Origin: Thalassoglobus sp. JC818
GTDB lineage: Bacteria; Planctomycetota; Planctomycetia; Planctomycetales; Planctomycetaceae
DNA: 64,000 bases
Direction of reading: 5' to 3'
NCBI RefSeq assembly: GCF_040717535.1
Contig: NZ_JBFEFI010000001.1
Coordinates: 1,178,001 to 1,242,000 of the forward strand
The notes under the pieces were generated by a model that did not search any database, was not told the DNA's origin, and worked only from the letters and a program-made list of their open reading frames with translations. Position 1 is the stretch's first letter, and every line of letters starts with the position of its first letter. Below are positions 18,336 to 26,676 of the stretch, one piece after another. A program made the translations under genes and the position numbers.

Positions 18336-18914
18336 ATGGCAAAGAAACTACTTCTGATCGCTGGAGACTTCGTCGAAGACTACGAAATCATGGTTCCGTT
18401 TCAGGCCCTCCAGGCATTCGGGTATCAAGTCGATGCGGTCTGCCCTGACAAGAAAGCTGGCGAGCAGATCAGGACAGCGATCCACGACTTCGAGGGTGAC
18501 CAGACTTACAGCGAGAAGCCCGGCCACAATTTCACTCTGAACGCGAGCTTTGCTGAAATCGTCCCCAGCGACTACGTCGGGCTGGTCATCCCTGGCGGGC
18601 GAGCGCCGGAATATCTCCGCTTGAACGACAAGGTTCTGGAACTCGTTCGGCATTTCGATTCGGAGAAGAAACCAATCGCGGCAATCTGTCACGGGCTTCA
18701 GTTGCTCGCTGCCGCTGGAACTCTTTCAGGACGTGCCTGTACGGCATACCCAGCTTGCGGACCGGAAGTCACACTGGCTGGCGGCGAGTTTCAAGCCATT
18801 GAGGTGACCGAAGCTTTCGTCGATGGCAATCTCGTGACCGCTCCAGCCTGGCCAGCCCATCCTCAATGGATCGCCAAATTCGTGGCAGTCCTAGGTGGGA
18901 AAGTGGAGCTGTAA
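18336..18914 (+). CDS. DJ-1/PfpI-family protein
   Basis: 192 residues from the ATG at 18336. The fold is recognisable: [20 protein letters not shown] with the conserved Glu, [13 protein letters not shown], and the nucleophile elbow [14 protein letters not shown] with the reactive Cys. PfpI/YhbO-like members have been described as glyoxalases, deglycases or chaperone-like stress proteins; the length and EDYE motif place this in the PfpI-like subgroup. DNA between the M50 gene and this start (about 195 bp) has no gene. It may be expressed alone. Confidence 0.9.
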   Translation: MAKKLLLIAGDFVEDYEIMVPFQALQAFGYQVDAVCPDKKAGEQIRTAIHDFEGDQTYSEKPGHNFTLNASFAEIVPSDYVGLVIPGGRAPEYLRLNDKVLELVRHFDSEKKPIAAICHGLQLLAAAGTLSGRACTAYPACGPEVTLAGGEFQAIEVTEAFVDGNLVTAPAWPAHPQWIAKFVAVLGGKVEL

Positions 18915-19039
18915 GTGCAGTCGATCATGTTCAGAATTCGTCCGAACAGACATGAAGCGGACAGAGCTGACTCGATTCATCCATCGAAGCATCAAGACTG
19001 CGAACGCAACAAAACGGCACATTGAAAAGAGTGATTGAA

Positions 19040-19504
19040 ATGACGAAGGACTCAGCGTTTTGGATTCGTGTTGGTGCAATCCTCGGCGGGTTGGCAGTCG
19101 TCTTGGGAGCCTTTGCAGCCCACGGACTCGACAAGCCACTTCAGGACCTTTACGAAGGTCAGACGAAAATCGTCCTCGGCATCGAGATTCCAGCGACACA
19201 GAAGTACCTCGCCGATTTCAAGACCGCTGCCGAATATCAGATGTACCACGCGTTCGCGATTTTGATTCTCGGTGTCTTGCCAGCGAGCCTTTCGCGTCGA
19301 AGCATCAACATCGCAGGTTGGTCGTTCCTGCTCGGGATCATTCTCTTTTCTGGCAGCTTGTATTGCCTCGTTCTGACTGGCTACACACGACTTGGAATGA
19401 TCACTCCCATTGGCGGAGTGATGTTCATTGTCGGGTGGATCGCATTGCTGCTCGCGGTTCCTTCTGCCTCGTTGCCGGGCACGGAACACAGTCCAAAGAA
19501 GTGA
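19040..19504 (+). CDS. DUF423-family membrane protein
   Basis: 154 residues with about four membrane segments. Signature stretches are GAFAAHGLDKPLQ, FKTAAEYQMYHAFAIL, GIILFSGSLYCLVLTG and ITPIGGVMFIVGW, all diagnostic of DUF423 (YwdK/YgdD type). The ATG at 19040 gives the normal family N-terminus; the frame extends to a TTG at 19022. It has a longer loop after HGL (about 25 residues, DLYEGQTKIVLGIEIPATQK) than the shortest relatives. The molecular role of DUF423 is not established. Confidence 0.9.
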   Translation: MTKDSAFWIRVGAILGGLAVVLGAFAAHGLDKPLQDLYEGQTKIVLGIEIPATQKYLADFKTAAEYQMYHAFAILILGVLPASLSRRSINIAGWSFLLGIILFSGSLYCLVLTGYTRLGMITPIGGVMFIVGWIALLLAVPSASLPGTEHSPKK

Positions 19505-19543
19505 TTCCTCATTCCCGATTGGGTCGGTGAAAGTAGATGCGAA

Positions 19544-20038
19544 CTACGAATTCTCGGGGACTCGGAAGTACTCAGATTCTTCCACGTTGTTGAAGTCCAA
19601 GGAGAAGTAATCGTCCCCCCATTCCTGGAGGATGTCGCCGGGAAACTCTTCCTGCAGTTCTGACAGCCTAAGCTGGACCGCTTTGCGATCCGTCCCGGGT
19701 GGAATTTCGGCCACGAGTTCGAGAGCCTGCTGCGGGTCTTCATGAAGTGTGAAGATGAGCCACTCAAAATGAAATTCGTCCGTCAACGTGGTGATGAGCG
19801 GAACGACGTATGGCCGGTCGAAGGGTGGATCACCTGCGAAGTCGATGTACGTCCCTCCGTTTTTGAAGAACGTCTGAGCATCGACTTTTCGCAGTGATTC
19901 GAAAGCTTTGTCGATGCGGTTGTCAGTGACCTCTGACAAATCAAGCTTCGGTTTCGAACAACTCTGCAACGTGATCATCACGCAGAGCATCAGTCCCCAA
20001 CCCAGTTGCGAATGCTTCCTCACGTTCTTCAATCCCAT
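19544..20038 (-). CDS. Lipoprotein of unknown function
   Basis: 164 residues from the ATG at 20038 (MGLKNVRKHSQLG, hydrophobic core, then LQSC lipobox). The mature part is acidic and mixed alpha/beta, with segments such as DNRIDKAFESLRKVDAQTFF and HEDPQQALELVAEIPPG. No domain is recognised. It converges with the DUF423 gene, 39 bp between stops. Confidence 0.72.
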   Translation of the reverse strand: MGLKNVRKHSQLGWGLMLCVMITLQSCSKPKLDLSEVTDNRIDKAFESLRKVDAQTFFKNGGTYIDFAGDPPFDRPYVVPLITTLTDEFHFEWLIFTLHEDPQQALELVAEIPPGTDRKAVQLRLSELQEEFPGDILQEWGDDYFSLDFNNVEESEYFRVPENS

Positions 20039-20157
20039 TGGATGACCTACTCTCAGGCAGTTTGTTTTTCGCTCTGTTCGTTGAATCATCCGAAAGCTGT
20101 TTCCGCCCGGATGAAAGTTTCAGGAGATGACTCGATCAGAAACTTGTGAGATCATTC

Positions 20158-20985
20158 CTAGAATGAAACAGTCTCGCCGCCGTCGATCGTGCCGAGTGCC
20201 TGATAAACGTCGACATCCATGTTTTCGGCAAAGAAGTCGACGTGCCCATCCCCCAAGGCAAAGTGCATCCCACCCGGATGTCGGCTTGCGAAGAAGGAGT
20301 GATTGATTCTGGTCGAGCTCGACACAGCTAGATGAGGGATCGAATTATTGACCCATTCGTCAATGAATGTCACTTTCCCGACCCAGCTGGAAGTTTTGTC
20401 TTCGTTGTAAGTGGAGTCGCGCTGGTAAATGCTTTCTCCCAGCATGAACGACGAAGAAAGTCCATCCGTAACATCTCCGAATGTCACATCCGAGAGCTCG
20501 CTGAGCATCGATTCGACACCGAGGTAATTGCCAGCCCCAACCTTTACGCCATCACCAGATGAGCTTCGCACGACAACCGTCGTGGGACCGGCATCGCTGG
20601 GACAAAGAGTGAAAGGCAACGGCGTGTCGATCACATCCCGATTTGCCCCGACAGCGTTATTCGTGTTGAAATCGACCTTCGAGTACAACGCTCCCTGGTC
20701 CACATAGGGGAGAATCATCGTCCCCCAGCCCCACCCGGAGACTGGGCGGAATGAGCTTCCAAAGTTGATTGTCCCGGACGGAAGCACTCGATGAGCATCG
20801 TGATAGTTGTGGAGTGCGAGAGCGAGTTGGCGGAGACTCGATTTACACTGAGTTCGTCTCGACGCTTCCCGCGCACTTTGAACAGCTGGCAAGAGCAGAG
20901 CGATCAAGAGACCGATGACCGCGATCACAACCATCAATTCGATCAGTGTGAACCCAAAACGTCTGCCAATTCCTCCACGTCGCAT
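20158..20985 (-). CDS. DUF1559 protein with type II/IV pseudopilin N-terminus
   Basis: 275 residues from the ATG at 20985 (GGTGAG a few bases upstream). The N-terminus RFGFTLIELMVVIAVIGLLI is a classic prepilin methylation motif plus helix, followed by LLPAVQSAREASRRTQC and LRQLALALHNYHDAH, the hallmark of planctomycete DUF1559 proteins. The C-terminal H-X9-DG motif region is present (FASRHPGGMHFALGDGHV). A prepilin peptidase should cleave before the Phe. Dozens of paralogues occur in these genomes; individual roles are unknown, pseudopilin-like envelope assemblies being the usual guess. Confidence 0.92.
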   Translation of the reverse strand: MRRGGIGRRFGFTLIELMVVIAVIGLLIALLLPAVQSAREASRRTQCKSSLRQLALALHNYHDAHRVLPSGTINFGSSFRPVSGWGWGTMILPYVDQGALYSKVDFNTNNAVGANRDVIDTPLPFTLCPSDAGPTTVVVRSSSGDGVKVGAGNYLGVESMLSELSDVTFGDVTDGLSSSFMLGESIYQRDSTYNEDKTSSWVGKVTFIDEWVNNSIPHLAVSSSTRINHSFFASRHPGGMHFALGDGHVDFFAENMDVDVYQALGTIDGGETVSF

Positions 20986-21108
20986 CGAACTCACCCGCAC
21001 TGGGCCATTTTCATGGTTTCTCTGCACTCGCCCGAACGATCAGCCAAGGCTTCTGTTCTGATTGCTTGTGCAAATTTGCGATGACCGTTTCGAAAGATGC
21101 AATAAAGC

Positions 21109-21147
21109 AACAGAGGTGTCAGGAAACTGCTTCCTGACACCTCTGTT
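21109..21147 (-). terminator. Rho-independent terminator (possibly bidirectional)
   Basis: A perfect 17-bp stem (aacagaggtgtcaggaa / ttcctgacacctctgtt) with a 5-nt loop lies 94 bp after the stop of the minus-strand gene at 21241 and just upstream of the DUF1559 gene. Confidence 0.8.
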
Positions 21148-21240
21148 ATCGTCTTCAATTCCCTTCTGACTTGCAAGAAGGGTCTGTGAATCCCACGAGT
21201 CTGAATGACTCAGGATGCACAGGTCGCGCAATCGGTCCGA

Positions 21241-21663
21241 CTATGTGTCGAAGCCGTAGAAATCGTCAACTTCGAAGCGGTTCGAGTAACGAAGGCGACC
21301 GTGCTTGTTGACAACCAATTTTGAACGATTGATGTCGATGTCAGCACCGAAGTAGTAGTAAGCTTGATCTTCGATGACGGAATCGAGGAATGGATCGTTT
21401 TTCAGTTTGAGGCGACGATCTGAATCGTTTTCGACCCAACCGCGAGCTTTTGCGTGCCCCTTGCCGTTACGAGTGTTGACAACAACTTTGATTGTTGCGT
21501 AACCGTCAGCGTATTCGTCGTATTCGATTTGTCCGTAGTAATCGACGTAAAACGGAAGATAGATATCGACTGTTTCACGAATTTTGTTGCCGCCGGCGAA
21601 AGTAACACCTGCCACCATTGCGACTGCCAGCGTCAAAGCTGCCAACCCTTTGTAACTCTTCAT
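21241..21663 (-). CDS. Small secreted protein of unknown function
   Basis: 140 residues. Signal peptide MKSYKGLAALTLAVAMVAGV, cut near TFA-GG. The mature part is rich in Tyr, Asp and Lys/Arg (YLPFYVDYYGQIEYDEYADG; YYYFGADIDINRSKL) and looks all-beta. No known domain. An unusually dense array of aromatic and acidic residues suggests a surface or matrix role, which is a guess. It stands alone between two terminators or promoters. Confidence 0.75.
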   Translation of the reverse strand: MKSYKGLAALTLAVAMVAGVTFAGGNKIRETVDIYLPFYVDYYGQIEYDEYADGYATIKVVVNTRNGKGHAKARGWVENDSDRRLKLKNDPFLDSVIEDQAYYYFGADIDINRSKLVVNKHGRLRYSNRFEVDDFYGFDT

Positions 21664-21834
21664 CTTCTTCTACCCCTTGTGAAAATCTTGAAGTTCATCA
21701 CCAGACAGGCCTCAGTGCTCCTCCTTCACCGCGGTCCTGATGGATACGTAGATGAGTTTACTTCTTGTCGAACATGAGTCAAGCACGTAGAATAGGGAAT
21801 TTGAGTTAACGTTTCGTTCTGTGTTCATCTGGCA

Positions 21835-22890
21835 TCATTGCAACGATGCTTCCACGCAACACGACTTCACCGCCTGCACGGCTTGTTCAATCTGCTTGAC
21901 GTCCACACCGAGGTGTGTGCAGGCTCGTAATCGATTCGGCCCCGAAACGGCGTACAACCGGACTCCCCGAGAGGCGAGGCGTGCCTCAAGATCCAATGCG
22001 GAGATTTTTTTCGGGTCCGTGTGAAAGAAGACGAGGTTGGTCTCAACGTCGTCTCTGGAGATACTGATTTCGGGGATTTCCGCCAATCCAGCTGCCAGCT
22101 TCTGGGCGTTCTCATGGTCTTCCTTCAATCGATCGATGTGATTTTCGATCGCATAAATCGCCGCCGCTGCGACGATGCCAGCCTGCCGCAGTCCTCCGCC
22201 CAACACTTTTCGAGCTCTTCGGGCACGGGCGACGGTTGATTTGTCTCCGACCAGGATTGAGCCCATCGGACACCCGAGCCCTTTCGAAAAGCAGATCGAA
22301 ATACTGTCGACGTGTTCGGCGAGATCTCGCAATTGATATCCTCGGGCAACACAGGCATTGAACACTCTCGCTCCATCGAGGTGAATCTTGAGATCCTGCT
22401 GGCGGGCCCATTCGCTGACTCGGGCGAATTCTTCAATGGGATAGGTGGTTCCTCCTCCCATGTTCGCCGAGTTTTCGAGACACAATAAGCGTGTCGGAGC
22501 GTAGTGATCGTCATTCCGACGAACTCGGCCTTCGAGAACGTCCACGCTCAGCAACCCGCGATTGCCGCGCACCGTCCGAAGGGAAACTCCCGAGATCAAA
22601 GAGGGTCCACCACTTTCGTAGTTGGCGATGTGGCCGGTTTCTTCAATCAGAACTTCGTCCCCTCGCTCGCAGTGAGCCCAGATCGCCATTTGATTCGACT
22701 GAGTTCCCGAACAACTGAAGACGGCCGCCGGCATGTTACACATGTCAGCGACCATTGCTTCGAGCCGATTGACGGTCGGGTCCTCTCCGACGACGTCGTC
22801 ACCCACTTCCGCAGAGACCATTGCTTCCAGCATGGCAGGCGTCGGTTTCGTAAAGGTGTCGCTTCTGAGTTCAATGATCTGTTCGCTCAT
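21835..22890 (-). CDS. Low-specificity L-threonine aldolase / beta-eliminating lyase family
   Basis: 351 residues from the ATG at 22890, which has GGGAG upstream. Motifs: IELRSDTFTKPTPAMLEAM, VGDDVVGEDPTVNRLE, the DGARVFNA segment (Asp and Arg binding PLP), and ICFSKGLGCPMGS with the PLP lysine. The C-terminal part is the small domain (GVRLYAVSGPNRLRACTHLGV). The enzyme splits L-threonine/L-allo-threonine to glycine and acetaldehyde. Length matches the family (about 340 residues). It is divergent from the Nudix gene. Confidence 0.92.
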   Translation of the reverse strand: MSEQIIELRSDTFTKPTPAMLEAMVSAEVGDDVVGEDPTVNRLEAMVADMCNMPAAVFSCSGTQSNQMAIWAHCERGDEVLIEETGHIANYESGGPSLISGVSLRTVRGNRGLLSVDVLEGRVRRNDDHYAPTRLLCLENSANMGGGTTYPIEEFARVSEWARQQDLKIHLDGARVFNACVARGYQLRDLAEHVDSISICFSKGLGCPMGSILVGDKSTVARARRARKVLGGGLRQAGIVAAAAIYAIENHIDRLKEDHENAQKLAAGLAEIPEISISRDDVETNLVFFHTDPKKISALDLEARLASRGVRLYAVSGPNRLRACTHLGVDVKQIEQAVQAVKSCCVEASLQ

Positions 22891-23051
22891 CTGTCCAACT
22901 CCCTGTCTCAAGCTGTGAGTTTTCCTTCGGATTGCGATACGATCATCGCGTTTCAATCATGAAAGTCGAACGGGATCGATTCGAATGAGGGCTGTGTTGC
23001 GGTCAGCCCCACTTCCAGTCAGCACGATCTCGTTGAGGGATAGATATTCTG

Positions 23052-23495
23052 ATGTGCGATCCAGTTGAAGTGAAGTCGTGCGGAGTCCTGCTGGTGTGTG
23101 GAACTCCGATTCGATCTTTCCTGCTCATGAAGCACGCCGATCGATGGGACCTCCCCAAAGGGCACGTTGATCCGGGTGAGAATGAAATCGAATGCGCACT
23201 GCGGGAGATGGAAGAAGAGACGGGAATACTCCGAAAGCACGTGACGATCGATCCCGACTTTTGCGTTCGGCAACAATACTATGTCCAGTACGAACGCGAT
23301 GGCGGACAAAAGAAGCTCAAAGAGTTGGTGATCTTTCTCGGGACGATTTCTGAACTACCCGAAATACTCCTCACCGAACATTTGGGCTTTGAGTGGTTCG
23401 ATTGGAAACCACCGCATCACATTCAAGAGATGAGTATCGATCCGGTCCTGCGTGCTGTTGAACAGCATGTCAGTTCGAGAGAAAGTTCATCATAA
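23052..23495 (+). CDS. Nudix hydrolase (Ap4A-hydrolase-like)
   Basis: 147 residues. The Nudix box is complete at residues 37-59: GHVDPGENEIECALREMEEE followed by TGI. The start SCGVLLVCG and the HADRWDLPKGH lead-in are typical of bis(5'-nucleosyl)-tetraphosphatase-like Nudix enzymes. It should cleave a nucleoside diphosphate linked to another moiety using Mg2+; the true substrate is unknown. A GAGGGA sequence lies about 10 bases before the ATG. The FAH gene follows 116 bp downstream on the same strand. Confidence 0.9.
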   Translation: MCDPVEVKSCGVLLVCGTPIRSFLLMKHADRWDLPKGHVDPGENEIECALREMEEETGILRKHVTIDPDFCVRQQYYVQYERDGGQKKLKELVIFLGTISELPEILLTEHLGFEWFDWKPPHHIQEMSIDPVLRAVEQHVSSRESSS

Positions 23496-23611
23496 AGACG
23501 CTTACGCGAAGTCGCTCGTTCCAAACTTCACAAACTGTGACCAGTGCGGCTGGCCTTCCACAACTCTGACTCCTGCGTTTTCGCTGACACATTCCTTCAA
23601 GTTGGGAACTG

Positions 23612-24547
23612 ATGATGAGACTTTGCCGATTCGAATTTCACGGGACGGAAAAGATCGGGATCTACCAAGACGAGACCGTCCTGGAACTGAAGAACCTGCA
23701 GCAAGAATTCGGCCTGAAAACTGATCATCGATTCACTCTCGTGGACTTTCTTCCGGGTGGGGAATTTCATTCACGATTGCAAACACTGATGAAGGAGTCA
23801 TCCAAATCGCTTGAGCTTGTCGAACACGTCCATTCAGAGATCAAACTCCTGGTCCCAATTCCGAATCCGTCGAAGCTTCTCCTGCTCGCTGGGAACTACG
23901 CGAAACATGTCGAAGAACGTGGTGACGTCTCTGAAGAGCGAGCCCGGACGTTTCCATATGTGTTCATGAAACCTCCCTCGACGACACTCACTCATCCGCA
24001 TGGCCCTATTCAAATTCCGGCAGCTTCACCGGATCAGATTGATTGGGAACTGGAACTCGCAGTCGTCATCGGGCAGCATTGCTCAAATGTCAGCGAGGAG
24101 AACGCACTCGACTATGTCGCTGGCTACACGATCGTTAATGATATCACTGATCGGAAATTTCGTCCCAATCCGGGTCGAACCGAACGGCCTCGCGATAAGT
24201 TCTTCGACTGGCTGCATGGCAAATGGCACGACACTTTCTGCCCGATGGGACCATGCATTACGTCTGCCACTGAAATTCCGGACCCGCAGTCTCTCGCGAT
24301 GACTCTGCGGGTAAATGGCAACATTGAACAGGATGCGTCGACTTCTGAGATGGTCTTTCCCGTCGCATCTGTGATTTCTTTCATTTCGCAATTCGTCACA
24401 TTGGAGCCGGGCGACATCATCTCGACAGGGACGCCAGCTGGTGTCGGGCACGCGAAAGAACGTTTCTTGCGTCCTGGGGACCATGTCGCGGGGACAATTG
24501 AGAAAATAGGTATCCTGGAGAACACCGTTGTCGCCTCTCCGGCATGA
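23612..24547 (+). CDS. Fumarylacetoacetate hydrolase (FAH) family protein
   Basis: 311 residues. Two tandem ATGs start the frame. The FAH domain (residues ~80-305) carries LLLAGNYAKHVEE, YVFMKPPSTTL, the metal-binding DWELELAVVIG, VAGYTIVNDITDR, and the end GDIISTGTPAGVGHAKE. Family members hydrolyse or decarboxylate beta-diketo acids and related compounds from aromatic or sugar-acid breakdown. An internal variation, PRDKFFDWLHGKWHDTFCPMGP, is of the normal type. Substrate cannot be assigned from context. Confidence 0.92.
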   Translation: MMRLCRFEFHGTEKIGIYQDETVLELKNLQQEFGLKTDHRFTLVDFLPGGEFHSRLQTLMKESSKSLELVEHVHSEIKLLVPIPNPSKLLLLAGNYAKHVEERGDVSEERARTFPYVFMKPPSTTLTHPHGPIQIPAASPDQIDWELELAVVIGQHCSNVSEENALDYVAGYTIVNDITDRKFRPNPGRTERPRDKFFDWLHGKWHDTFCPMGPCITSATEIPDPQSLAMTLRVNGNIEQDASTSEMVFPVASVISFISQFVTLEPGDIISTGTPAGVGHAKERFLRPGDHVAGTIEKIGILENTVVASPA

Positions 24548-24763
24548 ATTGCCGTTTTTACAATGACTGTAAATGATTTGCTCAACTCGAAATGATTCAC
24601 GTTGACCAATTCTTCAGCTTGTGCGAGATTTCCGGTCCCCGTGGGAAACAACCGTTCCCAAAACCCCCCTCAATGATTGAAAAAGAAGAGATTTGGCTGG
24701 CGGCGCGAGCCTGTTCATTTGTTGAAACATGCCCCCAGCTGAACGGAACCGCAAAGGAGTGCA

Positions 24764-25399
24764 GTGACCGTGAAGAGTATTCGACCTTGGATGGCTGGTT
24801 TCGTGATGACCGCTGGATTGCTGATTGCAGCCAACACAGCGACAGCACAAGCTCCAGCAGCTGCCGGACAGAAACAATCAGCCGCCCACCAGGTTGGTCT
24901 GATTGACATGGCACACATTTTCAAGAACTACAACAAATTCAAAGCTGAAACTGAAGGACTCCAGAAAGCTGCGGAAGAAGCAGAAGCCAAAGCTCAGCAG
25001 ATGGTTGCTGACATGAAGGCGATTCAGGGCCAAATGCAGGGTCTGACCGCGAACAGCCCAGATTACTCAACCAAAGAAGCTCAACTGATCGAGCTGCAGA
25101 CCAAACTCCAGACTTTCCAGCAGGTCGAACGACGTGACATCGTCCGTAAGCAGGCTGAAGTCTACAAGAAGATCTACCTCGAAGTTCAGAAGGCTGTCGC
25201 TCAGTACGCTTCTTACTACAACTACACATTGGTCATCCGCTTCAACCGTCAGGAAGTCTCTGGAGCTGCCGATCCTCAGCAGATCATTCAGGGCATGAAC
25301 CGACAGGTTGTCTGGCACCGTCCACAAGACGACCTGACCGACGTCATCCTGAAGTACCTCAACGATCAATACACCGCACAAGCAAACGGCGGAAATTAA
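24764..25399 (+). CDS. OmpH/Skp-family periplasmic chaperone-like protein
   Basis: 211 residues from a GTG at 24764, selected by AAGGAG 6-8 bases upstream. Signal peptide ends at TATA-QAP. The mature protein starts VGLIDMAHIFKNYNKFK, the Skp/OmpH strand-helix entry, followed by the long charged helical tentacle (residues ~60-140, KAAEEAEAKAQQMVADMK...) and the return strand YYNYTLVIRF. Skp trimers hold unfolded outer-membrane proteins in the periplasm. A downstream terminator ends the unit; no bamA or lpxD neighbour is present, so this may be one of several paralogues. Confidence 0.87.
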   Translation: MTVKSIRPWMAGFVMTAGLLIAANTATAQAPAAAGQKQSAAHQVGLIDMAHIFKNYNKFKAETEGLQKAAEEAEAKAQQMVADMKAIQGQMQGLTANSPDYSTKEAQLIELQTKLQTFQQVERRDIVRKQAEVYKKIYLEVQKAVAQYASYYNYTLVIRFNRQEVSGAADPQQIIQGMNRQVVWHRPQDDLTDVILKYLNDQYTAQANGGN

Positions 25400-25443
25400 T
25401 TCGTTGACGAAGCAGACAGCACTGCTGCTTCAAACGGAATTCC

Positions 25444-25475
25444 ACCGGCAACTTTTCGAAGTTGCCGGTTTTTTT
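25444..25475 (+). terminator. Rho-independent terminator of the OmpH/Skp gene
   Basis: An 11-bp perfect stem (accggcaactt / aagttgccggt) with a TTCG tetraloop and a run of T, 44 bp after the stop. Confidence 0.92.
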
Positions 25476-25625
25476 ATGCGCTCACGTCGGGCTGTCGATT
25501 CCGATTCCCAGACTTGTTTTTTCTTGAAGACGGCGAAGAATTTGCATCAATACACGAATGAGAGTCAATCACTGTCAATTTCGATTTGATTGCTGCTTCC
25601 TCGAAACAAGTGACGGAATCACTCA

Positions 25626-26321
25626 ATGTTTATCCCTTCAATTGAATACCTGATTTTCCTTTCCCCTGCCTTCCTCCTGATGGCATGGGCGCAGTGGAGA
25701 ATCAAGTCGACGTATGCAAACGCCCTCAAAGTTCCTGCCAAAATGACGGGAGCAGAGGCAGCACGCAGCATTCTCGACGCAGCCGGTCTTCAAAACGTCG
25801 ACATCGAACCGGTCCATGGACAGCTTTCCGATCACTACGATCCAAGCCATCGCGTCCTCAGGCTCAGCGAGCAGGTCTATTTCGACCGAACGGCAGCGTC
25901 CGTCGGGATCGCAGCCCATGAGGCAGGACACGCGTTGCAGCATGCGCAAAACTACGGACCGCTCGTGATTCGAAATCTCGCTGTTCCGGCAGCTCAGTTC
26001 GGCCCGATGTGGTTCCTGCTGTTCTTCTTTCTCGGGATGTTCATTCCGAAATTCGGTGTCCCGTTGATGCTCGTGGGGATCGCCGGGTACGGCGCCGTCG
26101 CAGTGTTCCAGCTCATCAACCTTCCGGTCGAGTTCGACGCCAGCAATCGGGCCAAGCGTTTGCTTTCCGAAATGGGAATCGTCGACAGCTACGGCAGTGA
26201 CGCGGTCGCCAGCGTTCTCAACGCCGCAGCATGGACCTATGTCGCAGCGACGCTGCAATCGATTCTCATCGTGGCTTACTACCTATTGAGGGTTCTCGGG
26301 ACCGGCGGACGGGACGATTAG
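25626..26321 (+). CDS. Zinc metallopeptidase, YugP-like (DUF2265/peptidase M-)
   Basis: 231 residues. Membrane segments: IEYLIFLSPAFLLMAWAQW at the start, MWFLLFFFLGMFI and PLMLVGIAGYGAVAVFQLI in the middle, and LQSILIVAYYLLRVL at the end. The zinc site H98-E-A-G-H102 is followed by ALQHAQ, and LPVEFDASNRAKRLL is the strictly conserved YugP segment. Such membrane-bound peptidases are widespread but substrates are unknown. Its TAG stop is the first codon of repeat copy B. Confidence 0.9.
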   Translation: MFIPSIEYLIFLSPAFLLMAWAQWRIKSTYANALKVPAKMTGAEAARSILDAAGLQNVDIEPVHGQLSDHYDPSHRVLRLSEQVYFDRTAASVGIAAHEAGHALQHAQNYGPLVIRNLAVPAAQFGPMWFLLFFFLGMFIPKFGVPLMLVGIAGYGAVAVFQLINLPVEFDASNRAKRLLSEMGIVDSYGSDAVASVLNAAAWTYVAATLQSILIVAYYLLRVLGTGGRDD

Positions 26322-26422
26322 AGCAAGTCGCTCTTTCCTGAGCACCCGCTTGCACTGTTTCATCAGTGAAAAGGGTGTGCTTGCTCGTGCGAGATCGTGC
26401 ACACAAAATCAGAAAATGCTCT
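26319..26422 (+). repeat. Stop-codon-linked repeat, copy B
   Basis: Begins TAGAGCAAGTCGCTCTTTCC on the stop codon of the metallopeptidase gene and ends CAGAAAATGCTCT, identical to the end of copy A. CGCTTGCACTG and GCTCGTGCGAG also match the family. Confidence 0.85.
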
Positions 26423-26676
26423 CGTCTCCGATCGATTGGATCTCCGCTAAAGAATCCATCTCCAGCACTCACTTCGAATCGACAACAGTTCGATCAGCCT
26501 CTTTGGTTGTGCATTCAGATGTCGATGGTAGATTTGTTGTGACGGAAAAGAATATCCCAGTCACACCGGGCTTAGTGAATTCACACCGCGCGGATCATTT
26601 CATTCCTCAGTCCAGACGAGTCCTCCGCCACGAGCAATGGACTTTCGACGGGTGAACCCGGGCCACATCGAGAATC
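26423..26676. other. Leader region of the kinase gene
   Basis: About 250 bp after repeat copy B with no coding frame of interest; presumably the promoter and leader of the kinase gene. No distinct promoter is visible. Confidence 0.35.
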